Source of the DNA: Betaproteobacteria bacterium
Lineage (GTDB): Bacteria; Pseudomonadota; Gammaproteobacteria; Burkholderiales; SG8-39
Length of the DNA stretch: 64,000 nucleotides
Direction: 5' to 3'
Assembly (NCBI GenBank): GCA_005881575.1
Contig: VBCA01000024.1
Location: 1 to 64,000 of the forward strand
Made by a program: the position numbers and the translations under genes. Below are positions 8,760-18,191 of the stretch, piece by piece. A model generated the notes under the pieces. The model saw only the letters and a program-made list of their open reading frames with translations, did not search any database and was not told where the DNA came from. Position 1 is the first letter of the stretch; every line of letters begins with the position of its first letter.

Positions 8760-9674
8760 ATGATCTCCGGGTCGCTGGTTGCGATCGTTACACCGATGCA
8801 GGACGACGGGCGGCTCGATTTCGAGCGCTTCAAGTCGCTCATCGATTTCCACATCGAGCAGGGCAGCGACGGCATCGTCGTCGTCGGCACGACCGGGGAA
8901 TCGCCCACCGTCGATGTCGACGAACACAAGGAACTGATCCGGCTCGCGGTCGCCCACGCGCGCGGCCGCATTCCCGTCGTCGCCGGCACCGGCGGCAATT
9001 CCACCGCCGAGGCCATCGAGCTCACGCAGTCGGCGAAAAACGCGGGCGCCGATGCCTGCCTTTCGGTCGTGCCGTACTACAACAAGCCCACGCAGGAGGG
9101 TCTCTACCGGCACTTCCGCACCATCGCGGAAAAGGTGGACATTGCGCAGATCGTGTACAACGTTCCCGGCCGCACCGTCGCCGATCTCGCCGGCGAAACC
9201 ACGCTGCGGCTCGCGCAGGTTCCCAACATCATCGGCATCAAGGACGCCACCGCCAGCATCGAGCGCGGATCCGATCTGCTGCGGCGGGCGCCGAAGGACT
9301 TCGCGGTCTACAGCGGCGACGACGCGACCTGCCTTGCGCTGATGCTTCTCGGCGCCAAAGGCGTCGTCTCCGTCACCGCCAACGTCGCCCCGCGGCTGAT
9401 GCACGAAATGTGCTCGGCGGCGCTCGCCGGCGACCTCGCGAAGGCGCGCGAACTGAATTTCAAGCTGCTCGGACTTCACACCAAGCTCTTTGTCGAGGCG
9501 AATCCGATCCCGGTGAAATGGGCCGTGGCCCAGATGGGACTGATCGGCATGGGGATCCGGCTGCCGCTCACGCCGCTCTCGCAGCAATTCCATGAAATCG
9601 TCAGAGAGGCCATGCGCCAAGCCGACGTCACGCCCGCGAGCGGCCTGCGCGTCGTCGAGGGAAAGGCGGGATGA
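8760..9674 (+). CDS. dapA: 4-hydroxy-tetrahydrodipicolinate synthase
   Basis: DapA condenses pyruvate with aspartate semialdehyde, the first committed step of lysine and diaminopimelate synthesis. The 304-residue TIM-barrel protein has GTTGES at residues 43-48 and the catalytic tyrosine and arginine at Y133 and R138 ([10 protein letters not shown]). The Schiff-base lysine is K161 (GIKDAT). All match E. coli numbering. It is slightly longer than usual at the C-terminus. A TAGAAT hexamer and an AAAGGCGAGG segment precede the ATG. Its TGA overlaps the bamC ATG (ATGA). The dapA-bamC pairing is the classic proteobacterial order. Confidence 0.96.
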   Translation: MISGSLVAIVTPMQDDGRLDFERFKSLIDFHIEQGSDGIVVVGTTGESPTVDVDEHKELIRLAVAHARGRIPVVAGTGGNSTAEAIELTQSAKNAGADACLSVVPYYNKPTQEGLYRHFRTIAEKVDIAQIVYNVPGRTVADLAGETTLRLAQVPNIIGIKDATASIERGSDLLRRAPKDFAVYSGDDATCLALMLLGAKGVVSVTANVAPRLMHEMCSAALAGDLAKARELNFKLLGLHTKLFVEANPIPVKWAVAQMGLIGMGIRLPLTPLSQQFHEIVREAMRQADVTPASGLRVVEGKAG

Positions 9675-10789
9675 CGCGGTACGGCTCCGCCGCCGTCGCG
9701 GCAGCGCTTGCGCTCGCTGGCTGCGGCACGCTGTTCGATTCCGCAAAGGTCGATTACAAGTCCGAGAAGAGACTCCCGCCGCTCGAGGTCCCGCCGGATC
9801 TGACCACGCCGGCTCGCGAGGAGCGCTATCAGATCCCGGAAGGGAGCCCGAGTGGTGCGACGACTCTCTCGGCCTACAACGCCGAGCGCAGCGGCGCGTC
9901 GCGGCCCGGAACCACGGCGATACTGCCTGAAATCGACAAAGTGCGAGTCGATCGATCCGGCAGCGAGCGCTGGCTGGTCGTGCCCGAGCCGCCCGAGAAG
10001 GTCTGGCCCATCGTCAAGGATTTCTGGCAGGGGCTCGGTTTCGTGATCAAAACCGAGGTCCCCGAAGCCGGGGTCATGGAGACCGACTGGGCCGAGAACC
10101 GCGCGAAGATCAAACAGGATCCGATCCGAAACCTGATCGGCGGCGTTCTCGACGGCGCCTACTCCACAGGCGAGCGTGACAAATTCCGCACCCGCCTGGA
10201 GCGTGGCGCACAGCCTAGCACCACCGAGATCTACATCACCCATCGCGGCGTGACCGAGGTCTATGTGAACCAGTACCGCGACAGCACGGTGTGGCAAGCC
10301 CGGCCCCCGGACCCGAGCATCGAGGCCGAGTTTCTGCGCCGGCTGATGGTCCGCTTCGGGGTGGACGACGCGCGCGCGCGAGCGCAGATTGCGGCGACCA
10401 AAGACGACGGACGGGCGAAGATCGTGGCGGCCGAGAACGGGATCGGCAGACTCGAGCTCGCGGAGCCGTTCGACCGGGCGTGGAGGCGCGTGGGACTGGT
10501 GCTCGATCGCGTGGGCTTCACCGTCGAGGACCGCGACCGCTCGAAGGGTTTCTACTTCGTGCGGTACGTCGATCCGGAGGCGGACGCGCTCGACAAGAAG
10601 AACGACAGTTTTCTCAGCAAGCTCGCGTTCTGGCGCTCCGCGCCCGATCCGAAAGCAGAGCAGTATCGCGTGTTCGTGAAAGATCGCAACGACTCGAGCG
10701 AAGTGCAGGTTCTCAACAAGGAAGGCAGCCCGGCTTCCTCGGATACGGCGCGCAAGATTCTCTCCCTTCTCCAGCAGCAGCTGAAATAG
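9671..10789 (+). CDS. bamC: Outer-membrane assembly lipoprotein BamC
   Basis: A 372-residue BamC/NlpB lipoprotein, an accessory subunit of the BAM complex that inserts beta-barrels into the outer membrane. The signal peptide ends in the lipobox LALAGC (lipidated cysteine at residue 18). An unstructured segment rich in proline follows ([13 protein letters not shown]), the stretch that binds BamD in the known complex. Two helix-grip domains follow, separated near residue 245. Coupling to dapA by ATGA overlap supports the call. The C-terminal half is charged and ends with a helical LSLLQQQLK. Confidence 0.9.
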   Translation: MTRYGSAAVAAALALAGCGTLFDSAKVDYKSEKRLPPLEVPPDLTTPAREERYQIPEGSPSGATTLSAYNAERSGASRPGTTAILPEIDKVRVDRSGSERWLVVPEPPEKVWPIVKDFWQGLGFVIKTEVPEAGVMETDWAENRAKIKQDPIRNLIGGVLDGAYSTGERDKFRTRLERGAQPSTTEIYITHRGVTEVYVNQYRDSTVWQARPPDPSIEAEFLRRLMVRFGVDDARARAQIAATKDDGRAKIVAAENGIGRLELAEPFDRAWRRVGLVLDRVGFTVEDRDRSKGFYFVRYVDPEADALDKKNDSFLSKLAFWRSAPDPKAEQYRVFVKDRNDSSEVQVLNKEGSPASSDTARKILSLLQQQLK

Positions 10790-10824
10790 CCTTGCGCAGA
10801 TTGAAACGGATTTAGGGACCCGGC

Positions 10825-11595
10825 GTGCGCTTCGCTTCGCTCGGCAGCGGCAGCGATGGCAACGCGCTGGTCGTCGAGGTCGCCCGGACGCGCCTCATGC
10901 TCGACTGCGGGTTTTCCCTGCGCGATACCGTGTCGCGTCTGGCCCGGGTCGGCCTCGAGCCTTCCGATCTCTCGGGAATAGTCGTCACGCACGAGCACGC
11001 CGACCACGGCGGAGGAGTGTTTCCGTTGGCGAGCCGCTTCGGCATCCCGGTGTGGCTGACGCACGGTACGCTCGCGGCCCTGCGTGAAATGCGCGCCGAG
11101 GGCGAGGAGTGCGCGTTCAACCTGATCGACTCGCAAGGCGGTTTCTCCGTCGGAGACGTGCTGGTGCAGCCCTTCACGGTGCCGCATGATGCGCGCGAGC
11201 CGGTCCAGTACGTGCTCTCCGACGGTGCGAGCCGGCTGGGCGTCCTGACCGACACCGGTTGCTCGACCGCCCATATCGAATCGAATTTGTCCGGTTGTGA
11301 CGCGTTGGTGCTCGAATGCAATTACGATTCCAACATACTTGCGAGCGGGCCTTACCCGGCGGCGCTGAAAGCGCGCATCGCAAGCCGCCTCGGGCACTTG
11401 GACAATCGAACCTCGGCGGAGATACTCGCGGCCCTAGACCGCAGCCGGCTCAAGCATGTGATCGCCGCGCACCTCTCGCAAGCGAACAATACCCCGGAAC
11501 TGGCCCGAGGCGCGCTGGCGGAGGCATTGCGATGCGAGCCCGGATGGATTTCGGTGGCGACCCAGGACGAGGGCTTTGCGTGGAGGGAGTTGTAG
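10825..11595 (+). CDS. Metallo-beta-lactamase-fold hydrolase (YycJ/WalJ-like)
   Basis: A 256-residue metallo-beta-lactamase fold protein. The zinc motif THEHADH and the distal VLTDTGC and ECNYD segments place it in the YycJ/WalJ branch of phosphodiesterase-like enzymes, some of which are linked to DNA or RNA end processing. The N-terminus MRFASLGSGSDGNALVVE is characteristic. It starts with GTG at 10825, 35 bases after bamC, probably in the same transcript. It ends tail to tail with the DUF7931-like gene. Substrate unknown. Confidence 0.85.
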   Translation: MRFASLGSGSDGNALVVEVARTRLMLDCGFSLRDTVSRLARVGLEPSDLSGIVVTHEHADHGGGVFPLASRFGIPVWLTHGTLAALREMRAEGEECAFNLIDSQGGFSVGDVLVQPFTVPHDAREPVQYVLSDGASRLGVLTDTGCSTAHIESNLSGCDALVLECNYDSNILASGPYPAALKARIASRLGHLDNRTSAEILAALDRSRLKHVIAAHLSQANNTPELARGALAEALRCEPGWISVATQDEGFAWREL

Positions 11596-11599
11596 GCTC

Positions 11600-12103
11600 C
11601 TACAACCCGGTCGTATTCACCGACACCGTCGGGAGCGATGCCTCCCAGATTTCCTCGAATCGCTCGCGCATCGGCTGGCACTCCTTCGGATCATTGGTCA
11701 CGAGCACTCCGCGCGCCTGCGTCCTCACCGGCCGGCGCACCAGATGGTCGCCGTCGGCGAGCACGAAGCAATCCTGCACCTTGGCCGCCTCGCCGTGCGT
11801 CTGGAAGATGAGGAGCGCGGAGGTATAACTTCCCATCAGGGCGATCAATCGCGGGCAGTGTTTGGTGACGTGCTCGATGTCGTGGAGCGCGACGTAGATG
11901 CGACGCGCGCGGCTCTCGCGAAGGAAGCGCGTGAGCGTCTCGATGCGGCTCGTCGAGTTCATTTCGAGCTCCGAGAGATCCGGATCGAAGATGCGCAGCT
12001 CGCGGCGCGCGAGGCCGAGAAGCCTGGCGAAGCCTTGCAGATAGTCGCTTCTCGCCTGCAGCAGAGTCCGCTCGGGAACCGCCCCGGCTGGGGGCTCACT
12101 CAT
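11600..12103 (-). CDS. DUF7931-like protein (phospholipase D-like fold fragment)
   Basis: A 167-residue protein. The opening LARRELRIFDPDL and the middle RRIYVALHDIEHVTK resemble the DUF7931 family, which in pseudomonads is often attached to acetyltransferases and has a reduced phospholipase D-like fold. I see no HKD catalytic motif. The C-terminus MRERFEEIWEAS fits the family end. The ATG at 12103 lies 8 bases inside the end of the JmjC hydroxylase gene, so the two are co-translated. Its job is unknown; the partner hints at a role near translation or ribosome modification, which is only inference. Confidence 0.6.
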   Translation of the reverse strand: MSEPPAGAVPERTLLQARSDYLQGFARLLGLARRELRIFDPDLSELEMNSTSRIETLTRFLRESRARRIYVALHDIEHVTKHCPRLIALMGSYTSALLIFQTHGEAAKVQDCFVLADGDHLVRRPVRTQARGVLVTNDPKECQPMRERFEEIWEASLPTVSVNTTGL

Positions 12104-13226
12104 GGCGCTCTCCGATGCGCAGCCAGCCGGCGAGGTACCAGTCGTGCAGCAGACCGAGGAGCGGCTGCGTGAGGCGCTCGCCCGGGGGCAGCGCGCGCTC
12201 GTCGGCGAGGCGCGCGAGGAATCTCCGCAAGCGTCCGGGCGGCTCGACCTGCTCTCCGTTGAGGAAGAACTCCCGCTCCCGGAACAGCATTCGGGTGCGC
12301 AGGTCCAGGCGCATGCCCCGGGCGTGGCACAGCGCGGCAAACCTCGCGGGCGAGCGCGGAGTGCGCGGCCGCGAAAACACGGTTTGCGGCTTGGGCGCCG
12401 ACAAGTACTCGCCCAGGAAGCGCGCCACGTCCGCAGTGCGCCAGTGAATTCTCCGGGCGACGACGGCTGCGTGTTGGACCATTCTTTTCGGAACCTCCGC
12501 CGGGCGGCGCTGGGGTTTCGCTCCCCGATCCGCGTAGGTGCCGGCTAGCGCGACGTGATCCTGGAGGAAAGCGAGAAATTCCCGGGCGACCTCCTGATGG
12601 GACGGCGCCCGGAAGCCGATCGAATAGGTGAACGAGGGCTCCAGCGCAACGCCGTCGTGCGCCCAGCCCGGCGGCAGGTAGAGCATGTCTCCCGTTTCGA
12701 GCAGCCATTCCTTGTCGGGGCGGAAGTTGCTGAGGATCCTGAGCGGCGCCTTCGGGTCGAGTCGCGGCTCGCGCGGTCTGCCGACCCTCCACCTGCGCTG
12801 CCCCGGACCTTGCAGAAGGAACACGTCGTAGGAATCGAAGTGCGGCCCTACCCCGCCGCCCGCGGCGGCGTAGCTCACCATGACATCGTCGAACCGCGCG
12901 TAAGGCAGGAAGCGAAAGCGCCGCAGCAACGCGTCCGCCTCGGGCAGCTCGAGATTCAGCCCGTGCACCAAAAGCGTCCACCCTGACCTCGGCAGGCGCG
13001 CGATCTGAGTGCGCGAGAAAGGTCCCTGCTCGAGATGCCAAGAGCCGCGGCGCCGGGACACGAGTCTCGATTCGACGTCGTGCCGCGACGACAGCGCAAA
13101 CAATTCAGGCGCTTGCACAACCCCCTTAAAGCCGGGAATCGCCTTGCGGACCAGCAGCGGTTTTTTCTGCCAGATTTGTGACAGAAATTTTTCGCCGCTC
13201 AACCCACCCAGCAGTTGCATTCTCAT
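12096..13226 (-). CDS. roxA: JmjC/cupin 2-oxoglutarate oxygenase, RoxA/YcfD-like
   Basis: A 376-residue JmjC-type Fe(II)/2-oxoglutarate dioxygenase. RoxA (YcfD) hydroxylates an arginine of ribosomal protein L16. Characteristic pieces are the N-terminal LLGGLSGEKFLSQIWQKKPL, the iron-binding HFD in GPHFDSYDVFLLQG, the distal histidine in PPGWAHDG, and a C-terminal winged-helix dimer domain. Start: the ATG at 13226 (MRMQLLGG) or 13220; the former is used. A TATAAT on the same strand lies only 7 bases upstream. It is divergent from the PrxQ gene and overlaps the DUF7931-like gene downstream. Confidence 0.83.
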   Translation of the reverse strand: MRMQLLGGLSGEKFLSQIWQKKPLLVRKAIPGFKGVVQAPELFALSSRHDVESRLVSRRRGSWHLEQGPFSRTQIARLPRSGWTLLVHGLNLELPEADALLRRFRFLPYARFDDVMVSYAAAGGGVGPHFDSYDVFLLQGPGQRRWRVGRPREPRLDPKAPLRILSNFRPDKEWLLETGDMLYLPPGWAHDGVALEPSFTYSIGFRAPSHQEVAREFLAFLQDHVALAGTYADRGAKPQRRPAEVPKRMVQHAAVVARRIHWRTADVARFLGEYLSAPKPQTVFSRPRTPRSPARFAALCHARGMRLDLRTRMLFREREFFLNGEQVEPPGRLRRFLARLADERALPPGERLTQPLLGLLHDWYLAGWLRIGERHE

Positions 13227-13233
13227 CGCCGCG

Positions 13234-13239
13234 ATTATA
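13234..13239 (-). promoter_or_regulatory. TATAAT -10 hexamer close to roxA start
   Basis: A perfect TATAAT on the minus strand ends 7 bases before the ATG at 13226. This predicts a leaderless or nearly leaderless mRNA if it is used; with the second ATG (13220) the leader would be about 7 bases. Confidence 0.5.
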
Positions 13240-13272
13240 GTCTGTTGATGCCTCGAAACCGGCGAGGAAAAC

Positions 13273-13791
13273 TTGCAAAGCGCAGACCAAGCTTCGCTCA
13301 GGACGACCGAAAGCCCCCCTGATGTGCTGAGAGCGGGGCAACCGGCGCCGCTTTTCTCGCTTCCCGACGCGGACATGGAGACGGTGGACCTCAGCCAGTT
13401 CCGCGGCAAGAAACACGTCGTGCTCTATTTCTATCCGAAGGACGGCACGCCCAACTGCACCCTGGAGGCGACGGACTTCTCCGACCATGAAGACGAGTTT
13501 TCCCGCCACGACTGCGTGGTGCTCGGGGTCAGTCCGGACGATTGCCTTTGCCACGCAGGCTTCCGGGACCAGTACGGCGTCTCGATCCGGCTGCTCGCGG
13601 ACACCGAGAGCGAAGTGTGCAGGAAATACGGCGTGGTGCACGAAAAGGAAGCCAACGGTTCGAGGAAATCCTGCATCACGCGCTCCACTTTCGTCATCGA
13701 CAAAGAGGGCACGGTGAGGCACGTGTTCTACGGCGTCAATCCCCGCGGGCACGCCGCCCAGATGCTGGACCTCGTCAGATCGCTGCGTTGA
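13273..13791 (+). CDS. bcp: Thioredoxin-dependent peroxiredoxin, PrxQ/BCP type
   Basis: A 172-residue peroxiredoxin that reduces hydrogen and organic peroxides. The peroxidatic cysteine is C62 in PKDGTPNCTLEA. The resolving cysteine five residues later, found in E. coli Bcp, is absent (ATDFS here), so resolution must use another cysteine or an external thiol. The family glycine before the cysteine is replaced by Asn. The start is TTG at 13273 with GAGG eight bases upstream. The stop overlaps a TTG start for the SlyD-like gene, suggesting coupling. Confidence 0.85.
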   Translation: MQSADQASLRTTESPPDVLRAGQPAPLFSLPDADMETVDLSQFRGKKHVVLYFYPKDGTPNCTLEATDFSDHEDEFSRHDCVVLGVSPDDCLCHAGFRDQYGVSIRLLADTESEVCRKYGVVHEKEANGSRKSCITRSTFVIDKEGTVRHVFYGVNPRGHAAQMLDLVRSLR

Positions 13792-14306
13792 CCGCAGTCG
13801 CGCCCGCTCCGAGCGTGATCATCGCAAAAGACACGATCGTCTCGCTCGACGTCGAGCTGTCCGACCTCTGGGGCAACCTCATCCAGCGCTCCGAAGAACC
13901 ACTCCAGTACCTGCACGGCGGCTACGGAAACATGTTTCCGGCGGCGGAGGCGGTTCTCGAAGGCAAGCAGGTCGATGACCGCATCGAAGTGCGTCTCGAG
14001 CCCGAGGACGCTTTCGGCGACTACGACGAAAGTCTTCTCAGAGTCGAGCCGCGCAACCGCTTTCCCGAGGTCCTCGAGGTCGGGATGCGTTTCGAGGGCG
14101 CCGCGGTCGGCGACGACGCGAACCTGATCTTCACCGTCACCGAAATGGCCGAGGACAAGGTCGTGCTCGACGCCAACCATGCGCTCGCCGGCATGGGGCT
14201 CAAGTTGTCCTGCAGCGTCGTCGGTGTGCGCCGGGCCACCGATGTCGAGATTCGAAACGGCTCGGCCGACGACCCCGAATCGGTGATCCTCCGCATCCTG
14301 CCCTGA
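13788..14306 (+). CDS. FKBP-type peptidyl-prolyl isomerase, SlyD-like
   Basis: About 172 residues (163 if the GTG at 13815 is used). It is an FKBP domain with the IF insertion seen in SlyD-type chaperone isomerases: PLQYLHGGYGNMFPAAEAVL, then LEPEDAFGDYDESLL, then FPEVLEVGMRFEG. There is no histidine-rich nickel-binding tail, so it is SlyD-like rather than a metallochaperone SlyD. The TTG at 13788 overlaps the TGA of the peroxiredoxin gene (TTGA), which favours coupled translation. The true start is uncertain because no clear ribosome-binding site precedes either codon. Confidence 0.82.
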   Translation: MTAVAPAPSVIIAKDTIVSLDVELSDLWGNLIQRSEEPLQYLHGGYGNMFPAAEAVLEGKQVDDRIEVRLEPEDAFGDYDESLLRVEPRNRFPEVLEVGMRFEGAAVGDDANLIFTVTEMAEDKVVLDANHALAGMGLKLSCSVVGVRRATDVEIRNGSADDPESVILRILP

Positions 14307-14390
14307 ACTTCCCCGTCGCCGCGCGTTTTCCCCTATCATTTGACGCGGGCTCGCGCGTTCCTGCGGAAATCGACCGCAGAGGAGGAAAGC

Positions 14391-15890
14391 ATGTCCGGCA
14401 TGCTGGGCGTCGTCTCGTACGGCCTCGGGACTCTGATCGGGTTCGTCTTGCTCGCATTCCTCGTGATCGTCTTCATTCAGGACATCACGCAAAAGAAGCA
14501 CACGGTTCTTCGCAACTATCCGGTCATCGGGCACCTGCGCTATTTCCTCGAGAAGCAGGGCGAGTACTTCAGGCAGTATTTCTTCATGAACGACCGCGAA
14601 GAGCTGCCCTTCAACCGCGCCACTCGCGGCTGGGTCTACCGGCTCGCGAAAGCCGAAGGCGGCCTGATCGGCTTCGGCTCGACCAACAATACCAACGAGC
14701 CGGGCTCGATCCTCTTCGTCAACCATCCTTTTCCGGTGCTGGAGGAGGACCGCCTGCCCACGCCCCCGCTCGCGATCGGCGAGGATTTCTGCAGGGAGCC
14801 GTTTCTCGGAAGATCGGTGGTCAACATCAGCGGCATGAGCTTCGGGGCGATCTCGGAGCCCGCGGTGCGCGCCTTGTCGCGGGGCGCGGCGCTCGCCGGC
14901 TGCTGGATGGACACGGGCGAGGGCGGGCTTTCGTCCTTCCACCTGGAGGGCGGCTGCGACGTCGTCATGCAGATCGGCACCGCCAACTACGGCGTGCGCG
15001 CCGCAGACGGAAGCTTTTCCCGGGAGCGGGCAAAGGAGGTCGCTGCGATTCCGCAGGTGAAGGCGTTCGAGATCAAGCTCTCGCAGGGCGCGAAGCCCGG
15101 CAAGGGGGGCGTGCTGCCGGGGGCGAAAGTCACCGAGCAGATCGCGAGCATCCGCGGCATTCCGCCTTTGCAGGACTCGATCAGCCCCAACCGTCACCGC
15201 GATGTCGCCAACGTCGATCAGCTGCTCGACAAGATCGCGCTCGTGCGCGATCTCACCGGCAAGCCCGTGGGCGTGAAGACGGCAATCGGCGGCTGGCAGT
15301 TCATGAACGAGCTCTGCGATGCGATCCAACGGCGCGGGCTCGAGTACGCCCCGGATTTTCTCGTCATCGACGGCGGCGAAGGCGGCTCGGGCGCGGCCCC
15401 GCAGGCGCTGATGGATCACATGGCGCTTCCGATCGCCGAGGCCCTGCCGCGCGTCGTCGACTCGCTGATCGAGTCGGGGTTGCGCAAGCGCATCCGCGTC
15501 ATCGCCGCGGGCAGGCTCGTCACGCCGGCGAAGGCCGCGTGGGCGCTGTGCGTCGGCGCCGATTTTGTCAACACGGCCCGCGGCTTCATGTTCTCGCTCG
15601 GCTGCATCCAGGCGCTGCGTTGCCACCAGAACACCTGTCCCACGGGCGTGACGACGCATAATCCGCGCCTGCAGCGCGGGCTCGTGGTCGAGGAGAAACG
15701 CCTGCGCGTCGCCAACTACGCGACGGGCATGAACAAGGAAATCGACATGATCGCGCATTCCTGCGGCTGTCGCCATGCACGCGACCTCAAGCGCGAGCAC
15801 GTGCGCATCGTGCAAACCGCGGGCCACAGCACGGCGCTCAACATCCTGTATCCGTATCCCGAGCCGAACACCAAGCGCAAGGCCGCCTGA
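14391..15890 (+). CDS. FMN-binding glutamate-synthase-family protein, membrane anchored
   Basis: A 499-residue protein. Residues about 8-32 form an N-terminal membrane helix (GTLIGFVLLAFLVIVF). The rest is a glutamate-synthase FMN domain, with NISGMSFGAISEPAVRALSR near the start and FLVIDGGEGGSGAAP in the FMN barrel. The Fe-S cysteine cluster is CHQNTCPTGVTTHNP. These stand-alone GltB-like proteins are oxidoreductases of unsettled function. A strong ribosome-binding site (AGGAGGAA, 14379-14386) fixes the ATG at 14391. A TATCAT hexamer lies near 14333. The gene appears to be monocistronic. Confidence 0.85.
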   Translation: MSGMLGVVSYGLGTLIGFVLLAFLVIVFIQDITQKKHTVLRNYPVIGHLRYFLEKQGEYFRQYFFMNDREELPFNRATRGWVYRLAKAEGGLIGFGSTNNTNEPGSILFVNHPFPVLEEDRLPTPPLAIGEDFCREPFLGRSVVNISGMSFGAISEPAVRALSRGAALAGCWMDTGEGGLSSFHLEGGCDVVMQIGTANYGVRAADGSFSRERAKEVAAIPQVKAFEIKLSQGAKPGKGGVLPGAKVTEQIASIRGIPPLQDSISPNRHRDVANVDQLLDKIALVRDLTGKPVGVKTAIGGWQFMNELCDAIQRRGLEYAPDFLVIDGGEGGSGAAPQALMDHMALPIAEALPRVVDSLIESGLRKRIRVIAAGRLVTPAKAAWALCVGADFVNTARGFMFSLGCIQALRCHQNTCPTGVTTHNPRLQRGLVVEEKRLRVANYATGMNKEIDMIAHSCGCRHARDLKREHVRIVQTAGHSTALNILYPYPEPNTKRKAA

Positions 15891-15995
15891 TCCCTCCTGG
15901 GGCGGTACTATTTCCTGGTCCCGTGGTGGGCGTCGAGCCTGCGCTGCATCGATGTGCTAGATTGCCCGCTCCTTACCTCTCGCTATAGGAGACTG

Positions 15996-16712
15996 ATGAT
16001 GAATCTCAAACGCGGTCTTGTCGTCGTATCGCTTCTTGCCGTGTCGCTGCCCACTGTCGCAAGTAATATCGATAACCTCCAGGCCCTCAGTCAACCCGAA
16101 TTTCGCTTGCTCTCGGAAGATCTTGGTGCGGCGCTGTCGTACAAGCCGCTGACGCCCACCACGCCCCTCGGCCTCACCGGTTTCGATGTGGGAATCGCGG
16201 TGACCGACACGAAGCTCGAAAACAGCGCTGTCTTCGCGAAAGCCGGCGCGGACATATCCAACGCGGCCGTGCCGTCGCTGCGGGTGCACAAGGGACTGCC
16301 TTTCGGCATCGACGTCGGTGTCATGGTGGGCGCGGTCCCGAGCACCAACATAAAGCTCTACGGAGGCGAATTGCGTTACGCGATCGTCGCAGGCGGAACG
16401 GCGATGCCGGCGATCGGCGTGCGCGGCAGCTACACCAAGCTCACCGGCGTGGATCAGCTCGACTTCGATACCAAAGGCCTCGACCTCTCGATCTCGAAGG
16501 GCTTCCTGATGTTTACGCCCTATGCCGGCGTCGGCAAGGTATGGGCCTCGAGCACGCCCAACGGCATCCCCGCGCTGTCGAAGGAATCCTTGTCGCTGAG
16601 CAAGGTCTTCGTGGGCATCAATATGAATTTCGGGCTGACGAACCTCGCCTTCGAGGGCGACCGGACGGGCAAGGCGACCAGCTACGGCGCAAAGCTGGGG
16701 TTCCGTTTCTAG
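15996..16712 (+). CDS. Predicted outer-membrane beta-barrel protein
   Basis: A 238-residue secreted protein. The signal peptide is LKRGLVVVSLLAVSLPTVAS. The mature part alternates polar and hydrophobic residues with many glycines. The last residue is phenylalanine in YGAKLGFRF, the usual outer-membrane barrel ending recognised by the BAM complex. I do not recognise a specific family or ligand. Two adjacent ATGs (15996, 15999) follow a good AGGAG at 15987-15991. It converges on nnr, with a four-base overlap of the stop regions. Confidence 0.7.
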   Translation: MMNLKRGLVVVSLLAVSLPTVASNIDNLQALSQPEFRLLSEDLGAALSYKPLTPTTPLGLTGFDVGIAVTDTKLENSAVFAKAGADISNAAVPSLRVHKGLPFGIDVGVMVGAVPSTNIKLYGGELRYAIVAGGTAMPAIGVRGSYTKLTGVDQLDFDTKGLDLSISKGFLMFTPYAGVGKVWASSTPNGIPALSKESLSLSKVFVGINMNFGLTNLAFEGDRTGKATSYGAKLGFRF

Positions 16713-18184
16713 CCGCGGCGGTTGAGAAGGACCCGCGCCTGGTCGATCACTTCGCTCGCGGTGATGCCGGCCGGGCCGACGCCCGACGCGACGAGGGCGT
16801 CCGCAGCCGCCCCGTGAAGGTATACGCCGGCGAGGAGCGCCTGAAGCGGCTCGGCGCCCTGTGCGATGAGCGCGGCGATCATGCCCGCGAGCGCATCTCC
16901 CATGCCGGCCGAGGCCATGCCGGGATTGCCTGAGGAATTGATCCAGAACTTCCCGTCCGGCGCGGCGATCACGCTGCCGTTGCCTTTCAGCACGACCAGG
17001 CTCCGATAGCGTCGCGCGATCGCCCTGGCGGAGGCGACGCGGTCGGCCTGCACTCCAGCGGTGCTTGCGCCCAGCAGTCGGCCCGCCTCGGCAGGATGGG
17101 GCGTCATGAGGGTCGGTGCCCTGCGCTTCGCGAGCGACGCGGCGAGAGATCGGCTCCCTGCGATCGCGTTGAGCGCATCGGCGTCGAGAACGACCGGAAC
17201 CGGCGCAGCGAGCGCGGCGCGGAGCAGCTTCCTCGCCGAGTCGGCCTTGCCCATGCCCGGGCCTGCGACCAGGACGTCGACCGATTCCTTCTCGAGGAGC
17301 GCAGCGGGCTTTCGCAGCATCAGCTCCGGTTGCGAGTCGTCGATGCAAGGCGAGCGCGGAGTCAGCAGTCCGAGATAGACGCGCCCGGCTCCGCACTTGA
17401 GAGCGGCGCGGCCGGCGATCACCGCGGCCCCGACCATTCCCGCGGCGCCACCCAGAACGCCGACGCTGCCCGCCTGTCCCTTGTGGAAGTTTCTGGGCCG
17501 CGGCGCGATCGTGCGATCCAGAATATCCGCGGCCAGGAGCAATCCCTCCGGCTCGAGCAGCCCGGCGGGAGCGAGTCCGAGCGTGTCCAGTTTCAACTCG
17601 CCGCAGTGATCCGGGCCATCGAGGGTCAGCAGTCCGGGCTTGTAAGCGATGAAGGTGATCGTGTGGCTTGCGCGAACTGCGCAGCCCATGATCGCGCCGG
17701 TATCCGCGTCGATGCCGCTGGGAACGTCGAGGGCGAGGATCGGAACGCCGAGCGCGTTGAGTTTTTGGACCAGCGCGCGGTGAGCTCCGGCAAGCGGGCG
17801 CGCGAGGCCGGCGCCGAACAGGCCGTCGACGGCGAGATCGAAGCGCGATTCTCCCGGGATTTCGCGAAGAAGCGCGCCTCCCGCGGTTTCCCATTTTTCC
17901 AGCGCGGCCAGCGCGTCCTCCGGCAACTTGTCGCGCTCGCCGGAGAAGACCGCGCTCACGCGGAAGAACCAACGCTTGAGATGTGCCGCGACCTCGAAGG
18001 CGTCGCCGCCGTTGTTGCCCGGGCCGGCCAATACCAGAATGCTCTTGGCCGTGTCGCCGCACAGGCTGCGCGCGTATTCCGCGGCTGCCGCGCCGGCGCG
18101 TTGCATGAGCGTTCCGGACGCGAGCGCCGCCAGCTCCTCCAGCTTGCGGATCGCGGGCGTCGTATAGATCGGGAGCGCGGGCAT
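16709..18184 (-). CDS. nnr: Bifunctional NAD(P)H-hydrate epimerase / ADP-dependent dehydratase
   Basis: A 491-residue repair enzyme that rescues hydrated NADH and NADPH. The N-terminal epimerase domain (about 1-215) has the phosphate loop GPGNNGGDAFEVAAHL and LDVPSGIDADTG. The C-terminal ribokinase-like dehydratase domain (about 225-490) has NFHKGQAGSVGVLGG, PVVLDADALNA, MTPHPAEAGRLL and the catalytic GMASAGMGDALAG. Length is normal for the fused form. It starts seven bases after the dctM stop, so it appears to be the last gene of the TRAP operon, a housekeeping passenger rather than a pathway member. Confidence 0.93.
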   Translation of the reverse strand: MPALPIYTTPAIRKLEELAALASGTLMQRAGAAAAEYARSLCGDTAKSILVLAGPGNNGGDAFEVAAHLKRWFFRVSAVFSGERDKLPEDALAALEKWETAGGALLREIPGESRFDLAVDGLFGAGLARPLAGAHRALVQKLNALGVPILALDVPSGIDADTGAIMGCAVRASHTITFIAYKPGLLTLDGPDHCGELKLDTLGLAPAGLLEPEGLLLAADILDRTIAPRPRNFHKGQAGSVGVLGGAAGMVGAAVIAGRAALKCGAGRVYLGLLTPRSPCIDDSQPELMLRKPAALLEKESVDVLVAGPGMGKADSARKLLRAALAAPVPVVLDADALNAIAGSRSLAASLAKRRAPTLMTPHPAEAGRLLGASTAGVQADRVASARAIARRYRSLVVLKGNGSVIAAPDGKFWINSSGNPGMASAGMGDALAGMIAALIAQGAEPLQALLAGVYLHGAAADALVASGVGPAGITASEVIDQARVLLNRRG

Positions 18185-18191
18185 CAGGGAA

